Shown: positions 31,613 to 39,908, counted from the first letter of the stretch. The stretch is DNA of 64,000 nt from Pseudomonas oleovorans subsp. oleovorans (GCF_002197815.1 NZ_NIUB01000015.1:40658-104657); one strand, 5' to 3'. Program-made: numbers and translations. Notes: generated by a model not told the origin, from the sequence alone.

Positions 31613-32659
31613 TCAGTGAACCCAGTACAGCCCACGTTGCTCGGCCAGCCGCGCTCGCTCCCGATCCAGCTCGGCCCGTAGCTCTTCTTCGCTGGGCAAC
31701 ACCAGCTTGTATTTGCTGGCGAACAGTTGCTCATTGCCCTGCAGCACCGAATAACGCACCACTGACGCATCCCTCTGCGCACAGAGTATGATGCCCACGG
31801 TCGGGCCATCTTCCGGGCCGCGCCTGAGGTCATCGAACATGCGCACGTACATGTCCATCTGGCCGATGTCCTGATGGGTCAGCTCGCCGCGCTTGAGGTC
31901 AAAAATGACGAAGCACTTGAGCAGGTAGTTGTAGAACACCAGGTCGATATAGAAATCCTTGCTCTCGGTGCTGATGCGCTGCTGCCGGCCGACGAAGGCG
32001 AAACCCTTGCCCAGTTCCAGCAAAAAGCTCTGCAACTGGTCGATCAGCGCCTGCTCCAGCTCGCCCTCCAGCATGGTGCCGGCATTGGGCAGGCCGAGGA
32101 ACTCCAGCAGCACAGGATCGCGCACGAACTCACGCGGGCTCTTGCCCAGGGCCTGCAGCTTGCTCGCCGCCTCCTGCTCGACCGCCGCGCGATCCTGGCT
32201 GGCCAGCAGGCGCTCGTAATACAGCGTACCGATCTGCCTCTCCAACGCACGAGTGCTCCAATTCTGCGTCGCGGCCTCGTTCATGTACCACTGCCGTGCA
32301 CTGTCGCTGTCCAGCTTGAGCAGGATGCGATAGTGCGTCCAGCTCAATTCGTGACGCAGTGCGTCACGAATCGGAAAAGCTTGGTAGAACAGACGCATGT
32401 AGCGCAGGTTAGAGGCATCGAAGCCCTTACCGAACTCAGCCGTCAGCTCACTGGCCAGCGTCGGCAGCAGCTTCTTGCCGTAGGCGGCACGCGCCTGCCC
32501 AGCCTGCTCGAACTCGACGATATGCCGGCCCACTTCCCAGCAGGTTTGCACCTGAATCACATCCACCGCACGAACCGCCTGTTGCCGAGCCTGACGGATC
32601 AATTCGGCTAGCTCCGCGAGCAAGGGACGCAGCGCCGTTTGCGTCTGAGTCGATGTCAT
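31613..32659 (-). CDS. DUF1016 (YhcG-type) PD-(D/E)XK nuclease
   Basis: A 348-residue protein of the YhcG family: an N-terminal DUF1016 domain (VIQVQTCWEVGRHIVEFEQ, RLFYQAFPI, LSWTHYRILLKLD) and a C-terminal PD-(D/E)XK nuclease-like domain (DFYIDLVFYNYLLKCFVIFDLKRGELTHQDIGQMDMYV, given here in family order). Asp and the Asp-x-Lys in FYIDLVF and IFDLKRG are the likely metal-site residues. Usually found alone or near restriction-modification genes as accessory DNA. Start at 32659 has GGAGGAAGT upstream. No methylase is visible nearby. Confidence 0.88.
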   Translation of the reverse strand: MTSTQTQTALRPLLAELAELIRQARQQAVRAVDVIQVQTCWEVGRHIVEFEQAGQARAAYGKKLLPTLASELTAEFGKGFDASNLRYMRLFYQAFPIRDALRHELSWTHYRILLKLDSDSARQWYMNEAATQNWSTRALERQIGTLYYERLLASQDRAAVEQEAASKLQALGKSPREFVRDPVLLEFLGLPNAGTMLEGELEQALIDQLQSFLLELGKGFAFVGRQQRISTESKDFYIDLVFYNYLLKCFVIFDLKRGELTHQDIGQMDMYVRMFDDLRRGPEDGPTVGIILCAQRDASVVRYSVLQGNEQLFASKYKLVLPSEEELRAELDRERARLAEQRGLYWVH

Positions 32660-32770
32660 ACTTCCTCCGTTGAAGACTGAAGCGCCTAGCACTGCATACC
32701 CTGCTAGCCAAGTTCTGATGCTCGCGAACCTTAACCGCTCGTTCGGCCATGAACCAGTGCTCTAGCCCGT

Positions 32771-32794
32771 TGTAGGAGCGGATTCATCCGCGAT
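32771..32794. repeat. Short REP-like element, GTAGGAGC family, copy 2
   Basis: TGTAGGAGCGGATTCATCCG-type half element with a small GCGGAT/ATCCGC hairpin, in the 241-base gap between the DUF1016 gene and the thermostable-hemolysin gene. Confidence 0.65.
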
Positions 32795-32900
32795 GGTCAA
32801 CGCTGAAACCACAAGCCTGAAACATTTTGCAAAGCCTTAATACAGCGTTAAGCCAGCCCCTCACACAATCGCCCCCAGGTTCATCACCGAGGTTCCGAGC

Positions 32901-33590
32901 ATGGAACTACCCTGGGCGCAGCATGATCGTCCCGTTGCCCGTATCGGGCGCGGCGATAGTTACGAACTCCACCTGGCCTCCCCTGGCAGCGCACGTCGCG
33001 TTGCCCTGGAGCAGTTCATCCGCCAACGCTTCGAACTGCAGCACGGCGCACGCATCCGTCACTTCATGCCCTGCCTGTTCGGCCTGGAAAACCAGGCCGG
33101 GCAGTTGCTCGGCGCAGTGGGCGTGCGCAGTGCCGGCAGCGGGCCGCTGTTTCTCGAACGTTACCTGGACGAGCCGATCCAGAACGCCATCGGCGCACGC
33201 CTCGGCCACACCGAGCCTGGCCGTGACGAGCTGGTGGAAGTCGGTAACCTGGCCGCCGACAGCCCCGGCGCCGCGCGCCTGCTGATCGTCGCACTGACCG
33301 ACCTGCTGGTGGCTCTGGGTTTTCGCTGGGTCACTTTCACCGGTACCCCGACCCTGCTCAACAGTTTCCAGCGCCTGGGCCTGACTCCAATCGCCCTCGG
33401 CGAAGCCGATCCGGCGCGCATGGGCGAGGAGCTGGCCGACTGGGGCAGCTACTACGACAACCGCCCGCTGGTGATGGCCGGCGACATCCATGGCGGCCAC
33501 CAGCGCCTACTGCAGCTGGGCGCCTATCCGCGTCTCGGTCATCAACCGCTGTATGCCCTAGAGGACATGCCCGATGTGGTCTGCAGCTGA
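32901..33590 (+). CDS. Thermostable hemolysin family protein (GNAT-like fold)
   Basis: A 229-residue protein matching the thermostable hemolysin family named for a Vibrio protein. Characteristic stretches are RHFMPCLFGLENQAGQLLGAVGVRSA, LFLERYLDEPIQNAI and ELVEVGNLAADSPGAARLLI, with a C-terminal LGDQPLYALEDMP-like end (here LGHQPLYALEDMP). No signal peptide is visible, so it is probably cytosolic. As I recall the family falls in the acetyltransferase-fold group together with autoinducer synthase-like proteins, so an acyl-transfer role fits better than toxin activity. First gene of a seven-gene unit; the acyl ligase gene starts 17 bases inside its end. GAGG site upstream. Confidence 0.87.
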   Translation: MELPWAQHDRPVARIGRGDSYELHLASPGSARRVALEQFIRQRFELQHGARIRHFMPCLFGLENQAGQLLGAVGVRSAGSGPLFLERYLDEPIQNAIGARLGHTEPGRDELVEVGNLAADSPGAARLLIVALTDLLVALGFRWVTFTGTPTLLNSFQRLGLTPIALGEADPARMGEELADWGSYYDNRPLVMAGDIHGGHQRLLQLGAYPRLGHQPLYALEDMPDVVCS

Positions 33591-35022
33591 ATCCTTCTTC
33601 ACCCGCCTCGGCGAGTTCGGTACGCACATCGCCCTGGCCGAAGGCGAACGTACCCTGACCTATGCCGAGCTGCTCGGCGCGGTCGCCGCGCGCGGCAGGC
33701 ACCTGCGCGCCCTCGGCGCCCACCGCGTGGCGCTGGCCCTGGACAACGGTATCGACTGGGTGTTGTGGGACCTGGCGGTGCTGCACGCCGGCCTGGTCTG
33801 CGTGCCAGTGCCGGGGTTCTTCTCCGCCGATCAGCAACGCCATGTGCTCGACAGTGCCGGCATCGACTGCCTGATCGGCAACGGCGCTCCTGGTTTCATC
33901 CCCGTCGAGAACGACATTCATCGCCGCACGGTGGCACAGCCGCCCAAGCTGCATGCCGGCACCTGCAAGATCACCTACACCTCCGGCACCACCGGCCAAC
34001 CCAAGGGCGTGTGCCTGGATCTGGACACGCAACTGGCGGTGGCCGACAGCCTGATCAAGGCCAGCGCCAGCCGCGAGGTGCAGCGGCACCTGTGCATCCT
34101 GCCGCTAGCGACCTTGCTGGAGAACATCGCCGGGGTTTACGCGCCGCTGCTGGCCGGCGCGCTCGTGGAGCTGATGCCCATGGCGCAGATTGGCCTGAGC
34201 GGCGCCAGCGGCTTCGACCTGATGCGCTTTCTGCAGGCACTGCAAGCTGCTCAGCCGCACAGCCTGATCCTGCTGCCGCAACTGCTGCTGGCGCTGGTCA
34301 GCGCGGCCGAGCGCAAACTGCCGGTACCGAACTCGCTGCGCTTCGTCGCCGTCGGTGGCGGGCGCGTCTCCGCCCAGTTGCTGCAACGCGCCGATGCACT
34401 GGGCCTGCCGATCTTCGAGGGTTACGGGCTGTCCGAGTGCGCCTCGGTTGTCTGCCTGAACACGCCCGAACAGCGCCGCATCGGCAGCACCGGCCAGCCG
34501 CTTGGCCACCTGCAGGTGAGCCTGGCAACTGACGGCGAAGTGTTGGTCAAGGGCGCCCGCATGCTCGGCTACCTCGGTGAGCCGGCGCCGCAAGGCGAAT
34601 GGTTGGGCACCGGCGATCTCGGTCATTTCGAGCACGGTTTTCTGGTGCTGCACGGGCGCAAAAAACATCAGTTCATCACCGCCTTCGGGCGCAACGTCAA
34701 TCCGGAATGGGTCGAGTCCGAGCTGATGCAACAGTTGCCCATCGCCCAGGCCTGGCTGCACGGCGAGGCGCTGCCAGCCAACGTCGCAGTGCTGGTGCCG
34801 CGCTTCGCCAATACCCCTGATGCGCAGTTGCAGGAAGCCGTGGACGCCGTCAATCACGGCCTCCCGGACTACGCCCGCGTGCACCACTGGTTGCGCGCCG
34901 ATGCCCCTTTCAGCGCGAGCAATGACCTGGCTACAGCGAATGGTCGTCTGCGCCGCGCCGCCCTGTTCAACCATTACCAAAGCGCCATCCATGACCTGGT
35001 GGCAGAAGGAGTACACGCATGA
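33574..35022 (+). CDS. AMP-dependent acyl-CoA synthetase/ligase
   Basis: A 482-residue ANL-superfamily adenylating enzyme, shorter than typical long-chain synthetases (about 560). P-loop TYTSGTTGQPKGVCLD near residues 130-145; A5 motif EGYGLSECASVVCLN near 288; A7 GTGDLGHFEHGFLVLHGRKKHQFITAFGRNVNPEWVE, shown here as the family order. The C-terminal A10 region ends NDLATANGRLRRAALF: where the catalytic lysine is expected the sequence offers arginine. Presumably it activates a carboxylic acid for its neighbours. It overlaps the upstream gene by 17 bases and the next by 4 (ATGA). Confidence 0.88.
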   Translation: MWSAAESFFTRLGEFGTHIALAEGERTLTYAELLGAVAARGRHLRALGAHRVALALDNGIDWVLWDLAVLHAGLVCVPVPGFFSADQQRHVLDSAGIDCLIGNGAPGFIPVENDIHRRTVAQPPKLHAGTCKITYTSGTTGQPKGVCLDLDTQLAVADSLIKASASREVQRHLCILPLATLLENIAGVYAPLLAGALVELMPMAQIGLSGASGFDLMRFLQALQAAQPHSLILLPQLLLALVSAAERKLPVPNSLRFVAVGGGRVSAQLLQRADALGLPIFEGYGLSECASVVCLNTPEQRRIGSTGQPLGHLQVSLATDGEVLVKGARMLGYLGEPAPQGEWLGTGDLGHFEHGFLVLHGRKKHQFITAFGRNVNPEWVESELMQQLPIAQAWLHGEALPANVAVLVPRFANTPDAQLQEAVDAVNHGLPDYARVHHWLRADAPFSASNDLATANGRLRRAALFNHYQSAIHDLVAEGVHA

Positions 35023-35678
35023 GCTTCTACGAATCCCTGCTGGCCCAGACCCAGGCCGAGCGCGACTACCTGCTCGGCGCACCGATCATCCAGCAGGCCA
35101 TGACCGGCCAGGTCGCCCTGCGCAGCTACATTGCCTTCCTTACCGAGGCCTACCACCACGTCAAGCACACCGTACCGCTGCTGATGGCCTGTGGCGCACG
35201 CCTGCCGGAACGCCTGGAATGGCTGCGCGAGGCCATCGCCGAGTACATCGAGGAGGAAACCGGCCACCAGGAGTGGATCCTCAATGACATCGCCGCCTGT
35301 GGTGCCGATAAAGAAGCGGTGCGCCATGGCACTCCGCAGTTGCCGACCGAGTTGATGGTGGCCTACGTCTACGACCGTATCGCCCGGCACAATCCGGTGA
35401 GTTTCTTCGGCATGGTCAATGTACTCGAAGGCACCAGCATCGCCCTGGCCACCCAGGCCGCCGGTATCATTCAGGACAAACTGCAGTTGCCGAACAAAGC
35501 CTTCAGCTACCTCAACTCCCACGGCAGTCTGGACCTGGAGCACATCGAATTCTTCAAGAAGCTGATGAACCAACTGGACAACAACGATGACAAGGCCGCC
35601 GTGGTGCACACCGCTAAGGTCGTCTACCGCCTTTACGGCGACATGTTCCGCAGCCTGCCGCTGTCGAGCGAGGAGTAA
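35019..35678 (+). CDS. Heme-oxygenase-like iron-containing redox enzyme (putative diiron oxidase)
   Basis: A 219-residue all-helical protein of the TenA/PqqC/HDO group. Candidate metal ligands fall in the family positions: Glu43 and His50 in LTEAYHHVKH, Glu80 and His83 in IEEETGHQEW (ExxH), Glu137 in NVLEGTS, and Asp172 with His175 in LDLEHIEFF. This resembles heme-oxygenase-like diiron oxidases such as UndA (fatty acid to 1-alkene) more than thiaminase TenA. Tight coupling (ATGA) with an acyl ligase suggests it oxidises an acyl-derived substrate. Product unknown. Confidence 0.85.
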   Translation: MSFYESLLAQTQAERDYLLGAPIIQQAMTGQVALRSYIAFLTEAYHHVKHTVPLLMACGARLPERLEWLREAIAEYIEEETGHQEWILNDIAACGADKEAVRHGTPQLPTELMVAYVYDRIARHNPVSFFGMVNVLEGTSIALATQAAGIIQDKLQLPNKAFSYLNSHGSLDLEHIEFFKKLMNQLDNNDDKAAVVHTAKVVYRLYGDMFRSLPLSSEE

Positions 35679-35682
35679 GGTC

Positions 35683-36474
35683 ATGCAACCGACGGATTGC
35701 CGTGCCCTGCTCACCGGTGCCAGTGGTGGCATCGGCCTGGCCCTGGCGCATCGTCTGGCCAGCGAGGGTGCCCATCTGCTGCTGGTGGGCCGTCGCCTGG
35801 AACCTCTGCAACCGCTGCTGCAACGCTTCCCGCAGAACGTGCAGCTGGTGCAGGCCGACATCGCCACCCGCAGCGGCCGTGATGCACTGCTCGCCGCGGC
35901 GCAGAACTTCGGCGGGTTCAATTGCCTGATCAACGCCGCAGGGGTCAATCGTTTCGGCCTGCTCGACCAGCAGGACGAGCAGCAGATCGCCGAGCTGATC
36001 GGCCTCAACGTCACCGCCACGCTTCAACTGACCCAACGACTGCTACCGCTGCTGCGGGCGCAACGGCGTGCGCTGGTGATCAACGTCGGCTCCACCTTCG
36101 GCGCCATCGGCTACCCCGGCTTTGCCGCCTACTGTGCCAGCAAGTTCGCCGTGCGCGGCTTCTCCGAGGCCCTGCGCCGCGAACTGGCCGACACTCACGT
36201 ACGCGTCCTCTACTTCGCACCGCGCGCCACCCGCACGTCGATGAACGCCCCTAGCGTGGTGGCGATGAACGATGAGCTTGGCGTGGCCATGGACGACCCC
36301 GCGCAGGTGGCCGAGGAACTGCTCGACACCATCCGCCGCGAGCAGGAGGAACGTCACCTGGGCTGGCCGGAACGCCTGTTCGTGCGCCTCAACGGTCTGC
36401 TGCCACGCGTGGTCGACCAGGCCCTGCGCAAGCAGTTGCCGATCATTCAACGCTTTGCCCGTCACAAGCACTGA
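35683..36474 (+). CDS. Short-chain dehydrogenase/reductase
   Basis: A 263-residue classical SDR: cofactor motif LLTGASGGIGLALA (TGxxxGIG), NAAGVNRFGLL, catalytic Ser in VINVGSTFG near 134 and Tyr-Lys in FAAYCASKFAV near 147-151. Starts 4 bases after the oxidase gene stop; the ATG at 35683 is used, as the longer frame lies inside that gene. A reductive step on an acyl or keto intermediate of the same pathway is the natural inference. The C-terminal extension (LFVRLNGLLPRVVDQALRK) is seen in SDRs acting on lipid substrates. Confidence 0.9.
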   Translation: MQPTDCRALLTGASGGIGLALAHRLASEGAHLLLVGRRLEPLQPLLQRFPQNVQLVQADIATRSGRDALLAAAQNFGGFNCLINAAGVNRFGLLDQQDEQQIAELIGLNVTATLQLTQRLLPLLRAQRRALVINVGSTFGAIGYPGFAAYCASKFAVRGFSEALRRELADTHVRVLYFAPRATRTSMNAPSVVAMNDELGVAMDDPAQVAEELLDTIRREQEERHLGWPERLFVRLNGLLPRVVDQALRKQLPIIQRFARHKH

Positions 36475-36485
36475 GGAGATTTCCC

Positions 36486-37136
36486 GTGAACGCATTTCGC
36501 ACCCTGATCATCGCCGCCCTCGGCTTCACCGCCCTGCCCGCCTTCGCCCTCAGTGACAACGGTCAGGCTCAGTTGCATCAGTTGCAAACACGCTGGGCAG
36601 AGATCAACTACCAGACGCCGGAGAAGCAGCGTGAAGAGGCCTTCGCCAAGCTCGTCACGCAGGCCGACGCCGCGCTAGCCAGCGAGCCCAAGGCACCGGA
36701 GCTGCTGATCTGGCGCGGCATCATCCTCAGCACCGAGGCCGGCGCCAAGGGCGGTCTTGGCGCCCTGGGCCTGGTCAAGGAAGCCAAGGCCAGCCTGGAA
36801 CAGGCCCTGGCCATCGATCCGCAAGCCCTGGCCGGCTCGGCCTACACCAGCCTCGGTAGCCTGTACTACCAGGTTCCGGGTTGGCCGATCGGCTTCGGCG
36901 ATGACGAGAAGGCCGAGAAGATGCTTACCCAGGCCCTGGCCATCAACCCGGACGGCCTCGACCCGAATTACTTCTATGGCGACTTCCTGCAGCGGCAGAA
37001 ACGCTACGAGGAGGCCCGCGCCGCCCTGGAGAAAGCCCTGGCAGCCAAGGATCGTCCTGGCCGCGAACTGGCTGACAAGGGTCGCCGCGCAGAAGCCACG
37101 GCGCTTTTGCAGCAAGTCGAGAGTAAACTCCAGTAA
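36486..37136 (+). CDS. Exported TPR-like protein
   Basis: A 216-residue protein with a signal peptide (FRTLIIAALGFTALPAFA, cleavage near residue 21) followed by TPR-like helices (AKASLEQALAIDPQALAGSAYTSLGSLYYQV and KMLTQALAINPDGLDPNYFYGDFLQRQKRYEEA in segments). It probably acts in the periplasm or outer membrane as a binding protein. It lies 11 bases after the SDR gene and 27 before the response regulator gene, so it belongs to the same transcription unit. No specific function recognised. Confidence 0.85.
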   Translation: MNAFRTLIIAALGFTALPAFALSDNGQAQLHQLQTRWAEINYQTPEKQREEAFAKLVTQADAALASEPKAPELLIWRGIILSTEAGAKGGLGALGLVKEAKASLEQALAIDPQALAGSAYTSLGSLYYQVPGWPIGFGDDEKAEKMLTQALAINPDGLDPNYFYGDFLQRQKRYEEARAALEKALAAKDRPGRELADKGRRAEATALLQQVESKLQ

Positions 37137-37163
37137 CTCGGACGCATCCCTACAGGAGTTGCC

Positions 37164-37820
37164 ATGCGCATTCTTCTCGTCGAAGACGATCAGGCCCTGG
37201 GCGAAGGCATTCGCACCGCGCTGAAACCCGAAGGCTACACCGTGGACTGGCTGCAGGACGGCGCCAGCGCGCTGCATGCGCTGAGCCACGAGAGTTTCGA
37301 GCTGGCCATTCTCGACCTCGGCCTGCCGCGCATGGACGGCCTGCAGGTGCTCAAGCACCTGCGCGCCAACGCCAACCCGGTGCCGGTGCTGATACTGACC
37401 GCGCGTGATGCCACCAGCGACCGCATCGCCGGGCTCGATGCCGGTGCCGACGACTACCTGATCAAACCTTTCGACGTCGCCGAGCTCAAGGCGCGTCTAC
37501 GCGCTTTGCTGCGGCGCAGCTTCCAACGCCCGCAACCGGCGCTGGAGTACCGCGGTATCAGCCTCGACCCGGCCAGCCAGGTGGTCGAATACCAGGGCCA
37601 GACCATCAACCTGCCACGCAAGGAATTCCTCTTGCTGCACGAGTTGCTGATCCAGCCCGGCCGCGTACTGACTCGCGACAAGCTGCAACAGGCGCTGTAC
37701 GGCTGGGATAAGGAAGTGGAAAGCAACGCCCTGGAAGTGCACGTGCACCACCTGCGCAAGAAATTCTTCCCGGAACTGATCCGCACGGTACGCGGCGTCG
37801 GTTATCTGGTGGACAAATGA
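37164..37820 (+). CDS. OmpR/PhoB-type response regulator
   Basis: A 218-residue two-domain regulator. Receiver domain with MRILLVEDDQALGEGI, phospho-Asp at 51 in AILDLGLPRMDG, and Lys in DDYLIKPFD. The C-terminal winged helix has ITLNLPRKEF-type wing (here QTINLPRKEFLLLHELL) and VEVHVHHLRKKF-like recognition helix EVHVHHLRKKF, closest to QseB/PmrA-type regulators. It overlaps the kinase gene by ATGA. Located at the end of the biosynthetic unit, it may control that unit. Confidence 0.94.
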   Translation: MRILLVEDDQALGEGIRTALKPEGYTVDWLQDGASALHALSHESFELAILDLGLPRMDGLQVLKHLRANANPVPVLILTARDATSDRIAGLDAGADDYLIKPFDVAELKARLRALLRRSFQRPQPALEYRGISLDPASQVVEYQGQTINLPRKEFLLLHELLIQPGRVLTRDKLQQALYGWDKEVESNALEVHVHHLRKKFFPELIRTVRGVGYLVDK

Positions 37821-39304
37821 GGTTGCTGAAAACCTTCGGCTCCATCCGCACTCGTCTGCTCGCCTTGCTGCTACTGCTGGTAGCGGCCAGCTTCGGGTTA
37901 ATCAGCCACAAGATCTACAACGACTCGGTGCATGAAGTACGCGAGCTGTTCGATGCGCAGCTGGCGCAGACCGCCCGCCTGCTCATGGGCCTGGTACGCC
38001 ACGACCTCAGCGAGACCGAGCGCCGTGAGATGCAGGCAGTGCTCGATGAAGCCCTGCTGCTGCACAGCTCGCGCAATCCGGAGAACCTGTTCGGGCACGA
38101 ATACGAAGGCAAGCTGGCCTTCCAGATGCTCGACGACGATGGCGAGCTACTGTTCCAGTCTGCCAGCGCGCCACCCGGCCTGCTCAACGACATGATCCAG
38201 CAGCTTGGCCTGGCTCTGCCCAATGATGACCAACCGATGCGCGAACGCCTGGCGCAGCTGGCTCGCTACCTGATCGGTTACCACAACCTGACCATCGGCG
38301 AGCACAACTGGCGGGTGTTCGTCCTGCATGACAGCCGCGACTACCACTGGGTACTGGCGGGCGAGCGCGAGGACGTACGCGGCGAGTTGATCGGCAAGAT
38401 CGCCCGACGCAGCCTGCAACCGCTGCTGATCGGCCTGCCCATCGTCGGTCTGCTGTTGTGGCTGACCGTGGGTTGGGGCCTGTATCCGCTCAAGCGCATG
38501 GCCGATGCCATCCGCGGCCGCGCCCCGGACAACCTGGCGCCGCTGGTCTTTCCGCCCCTGCCCAACGAACTGGAGCCGATGGCCGCCGCGCTCAATCGCC
38601 TGCTGATGCAGGTCAACCAGTTGCTGGAACAGGAAAAGCGCTTCATCGCCGATGCCGCCCACGAGCTGCGTACGCCGCTGGCGGTGCTGCGCATTCATGC
38701 GCAGAACGCACTGGAAGCACCGGATGCCGGCGACCGTGAAGAGGCGCTGAGGCAATTGGGCAGCGGTGTCGACCGCGCCACCCGCGTAGTCGCGCAACTG
38801 CTGACGCTGGCACGCCTCGATCCCAACGGCATCCGCCTGAACATGGACCACCTCGACCTGCTGGCCTTCCTGCGTGGCGAGTTGGCCGAACTGACACCAC
38901 TGGCGCTCAATCGCGGCCAGGAGCTGATTCTCGACGCTGAGGAACCAGGCGACTACCACCTGCCGGCGGATGCCCCCAGCCTGGGTATCCTGCTGCAGAA
39001 CCTGGTGAGCAATGCCGTGCAGTACACACCGGTGGGCGGCTGCATTCAGGTACAGCTGCAGGCCACCACTCAGGACCTGCTGCTGCAGGTACTCGACAGT
39101 GGCCCAGGTGTGCCAGCGGAGTTGCGCGAGCGCTTGTTCGAGCGCTTCTTCCGTGTTGGTGAAGGCCAGGGCGCCGGGCTGGGATTGTCCATCGTGCGCC
39201 GCGTCGTTGAATTGCATCAGGGCAGTATCGCCCTTGATGAGTCGCCGCTCGGCGGCCTGCGGGTCAGCGTGCGCTTACCCCGACGTCCCGGCAGCCTTGC
39301 TTGA
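37817..39304 (+). CDS. Two-component sensor histidine kinase (QseC-like)
   Basis: A 495-residue kinase. Transmembrane helix at about 13-31, a periplasmic sensor region of about 150 residues, second helix near 200-217, HAMP-type linker (PLKRMADAIRGRAPDNL). H-box FIADAAHELRTPLAVLRIH with His about 282, N-box LLQNLVSNAVQYTP, G1 DSGPGVP and G2 GAGLGLSIVRRVVEL. The cognate response regulator precedes it with an ATGA overlap. The periplasmic ligand is unknown; being downstream of the acyl-metabolite genes and an exported TPR protein, the product itself is a candidate signal. Confidence 0.93.
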   Translation: MRLLKTFGSIRTRLLALLLLLVAASFGLISHKIYNDSVHEVRELFDAQLAQTARLLMGLVRHDLSETERREMQAVLDEALLLHSSRNPENLFGHEYEGKLAFQMLDDDGELLFQSASAPPGLLNDMIQQLGLALPNDDQPMRERLAQLARYLIGYHNLTIGEHNWRVFVLHDSRDYHWVLAGEREDVRGELIGKIARRSLQPLLIGLPIVGLLLWLTVGWGLYPLKRMADAIRGRAPDNLAPLVFPPLPNELEPMAAALNRLLMQVNQLLEQEKRFIADAAHELRTPLAVLRIHAQNALEAPDAGDREEALRQLGSGVDRATRVVAQLLTLARLDPNGIRLNMDHLDLLAFLRGELAELTPLALNRGQELILDAEEPGDYHLPADAPSLGILLQNLVSNAVQYTPVGGCIQVQLQATTQDLLLQVLDSGPGVPAELRERLFERFFRVGEGQGAGLGLSIVRRVVELHQGSIALDESPLGGLRVSVRLPRRPGSLA

Positions 39305-39434
39305 GTGATCGCGAGCCTCAATGATCATTTATAGCCATACCCAATCATCAAGATAGAGACAATCCGTTTCATCAATCGAAGCGTTTATCCAATCATGCAC
39401 GCCTGTTCAACAGCCGCTACAGGAGTAACTTCGC

Positions 39435-39533
39435 ATGAGCCTGATCAAACGTTTCTTCCAGCAATCCCAACCGAGCCAGCAGCCGGCCACCGCGAACGTG
39501 CAGGAACACCCGAACTTCTGGATGTACCAGTGA
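39435..39533 (+). CDS. 32-residue microprotein, hypothetical
   Basis: A short open frame starting MSLIKRFFQQSQ and ending NFWMYQ, preceded by AGGAGTAACTTCGC, an excellent ribosome site with normal spacing. The N-terminus is amphipathic and basic (LIKRFF); the middle is rich in Gln and Pro. It ends one base before the convergent ribbon-helix-helix gene. I recognise no characterised family. The 130 bases upstream, AT-richer than the surroundings, could hold its own promoter. Confidence 0.6.
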   Translation: MSLIKRFFQQSQPSQQPATANVQEHPNFWMYQ

Positions 39534-39534
39534 T

Positions 39535-39837
39535 TCAGCCGCTGGCCCCAACCACTCTCAGCGGCACCTGACGCCCGGCCTTCTGTGCCAGGTAGCGGGT
39601 GCAGCTGACACGCAGGAACGAGGCGAAATTGACCACTTCGCCGCGAAAATCCATGACTTCGTCATGCAGCTTGGCGATTAGCTGGTTGGTGGTCATGCCA
39701 TCGACTTCGGCGATTTCGCGCAGGATGTCCCAGAACTGATTTTCCAGACGCAACGTGGTGACCACACCGCGGATGCGCAACGAGCGTGAGCGCGACTCGT
39801 AGAGAATCGGATCGGCCTTCACATAGAGTTCGCACAT
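39535..39837 (-). CDS. Ribbon-helix-helix domain protein
   Basis: A 100-residue protein with the ribbon-helix-helix pattern: strand RIRGVVTTLRLENQFWDILREIAEVDGMTTNQLIAKLHDE, read as strand then two helices, followed by a C-terminal helical stretch with VNFASFLRVSCTRYL. It is a small DNA-binding regulator of the RHH_4 type. The start at 39837 has an AGGAG site. An open frame to 39924 runs through a palindromic repeat and is not real. Targets unknown. Confidence 0.82.
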   Translation of the reverse strand: MCELYVKADPILYESRSRSLRIRGVVTTLRLENQFWDILREIAEVDGMTTNQLIAKLHDEVMDFRGEVVNFASFLRVSCTRYLAQKAGRQVPLRVVGASG

Positions 39838-39855
39838 CGGTCGTGCTCCTGAAAG

Positions 39856-39908
39856 GTAGGGCGGGTGCAACCCGCCACGTATGGACTGGCGGGTTGCACC
39901 CGCCCTAC
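39856..39908. repeat. REP-like palindrome, GTAGGGCGGGTGC family, copy 2
   Basis: A near-perfect inverted repeat: 21-base arm beginning GTAGGGCGGGTGCAACCCGC, 11-base centre, then the exact complement ending GCCCTAC. It lies just upstream of the ribbon-helix-helix gene. Same family as 8124-8176. Confidence 0.92.

Noticed and set aside
32901..33590. Thermostable hemolysin as a secreted toxin
   Set aside because: No signal peptide, no type I secretion repeats, and its neighbours are biosynthetic; the name is inherited from one Vibrio protein.
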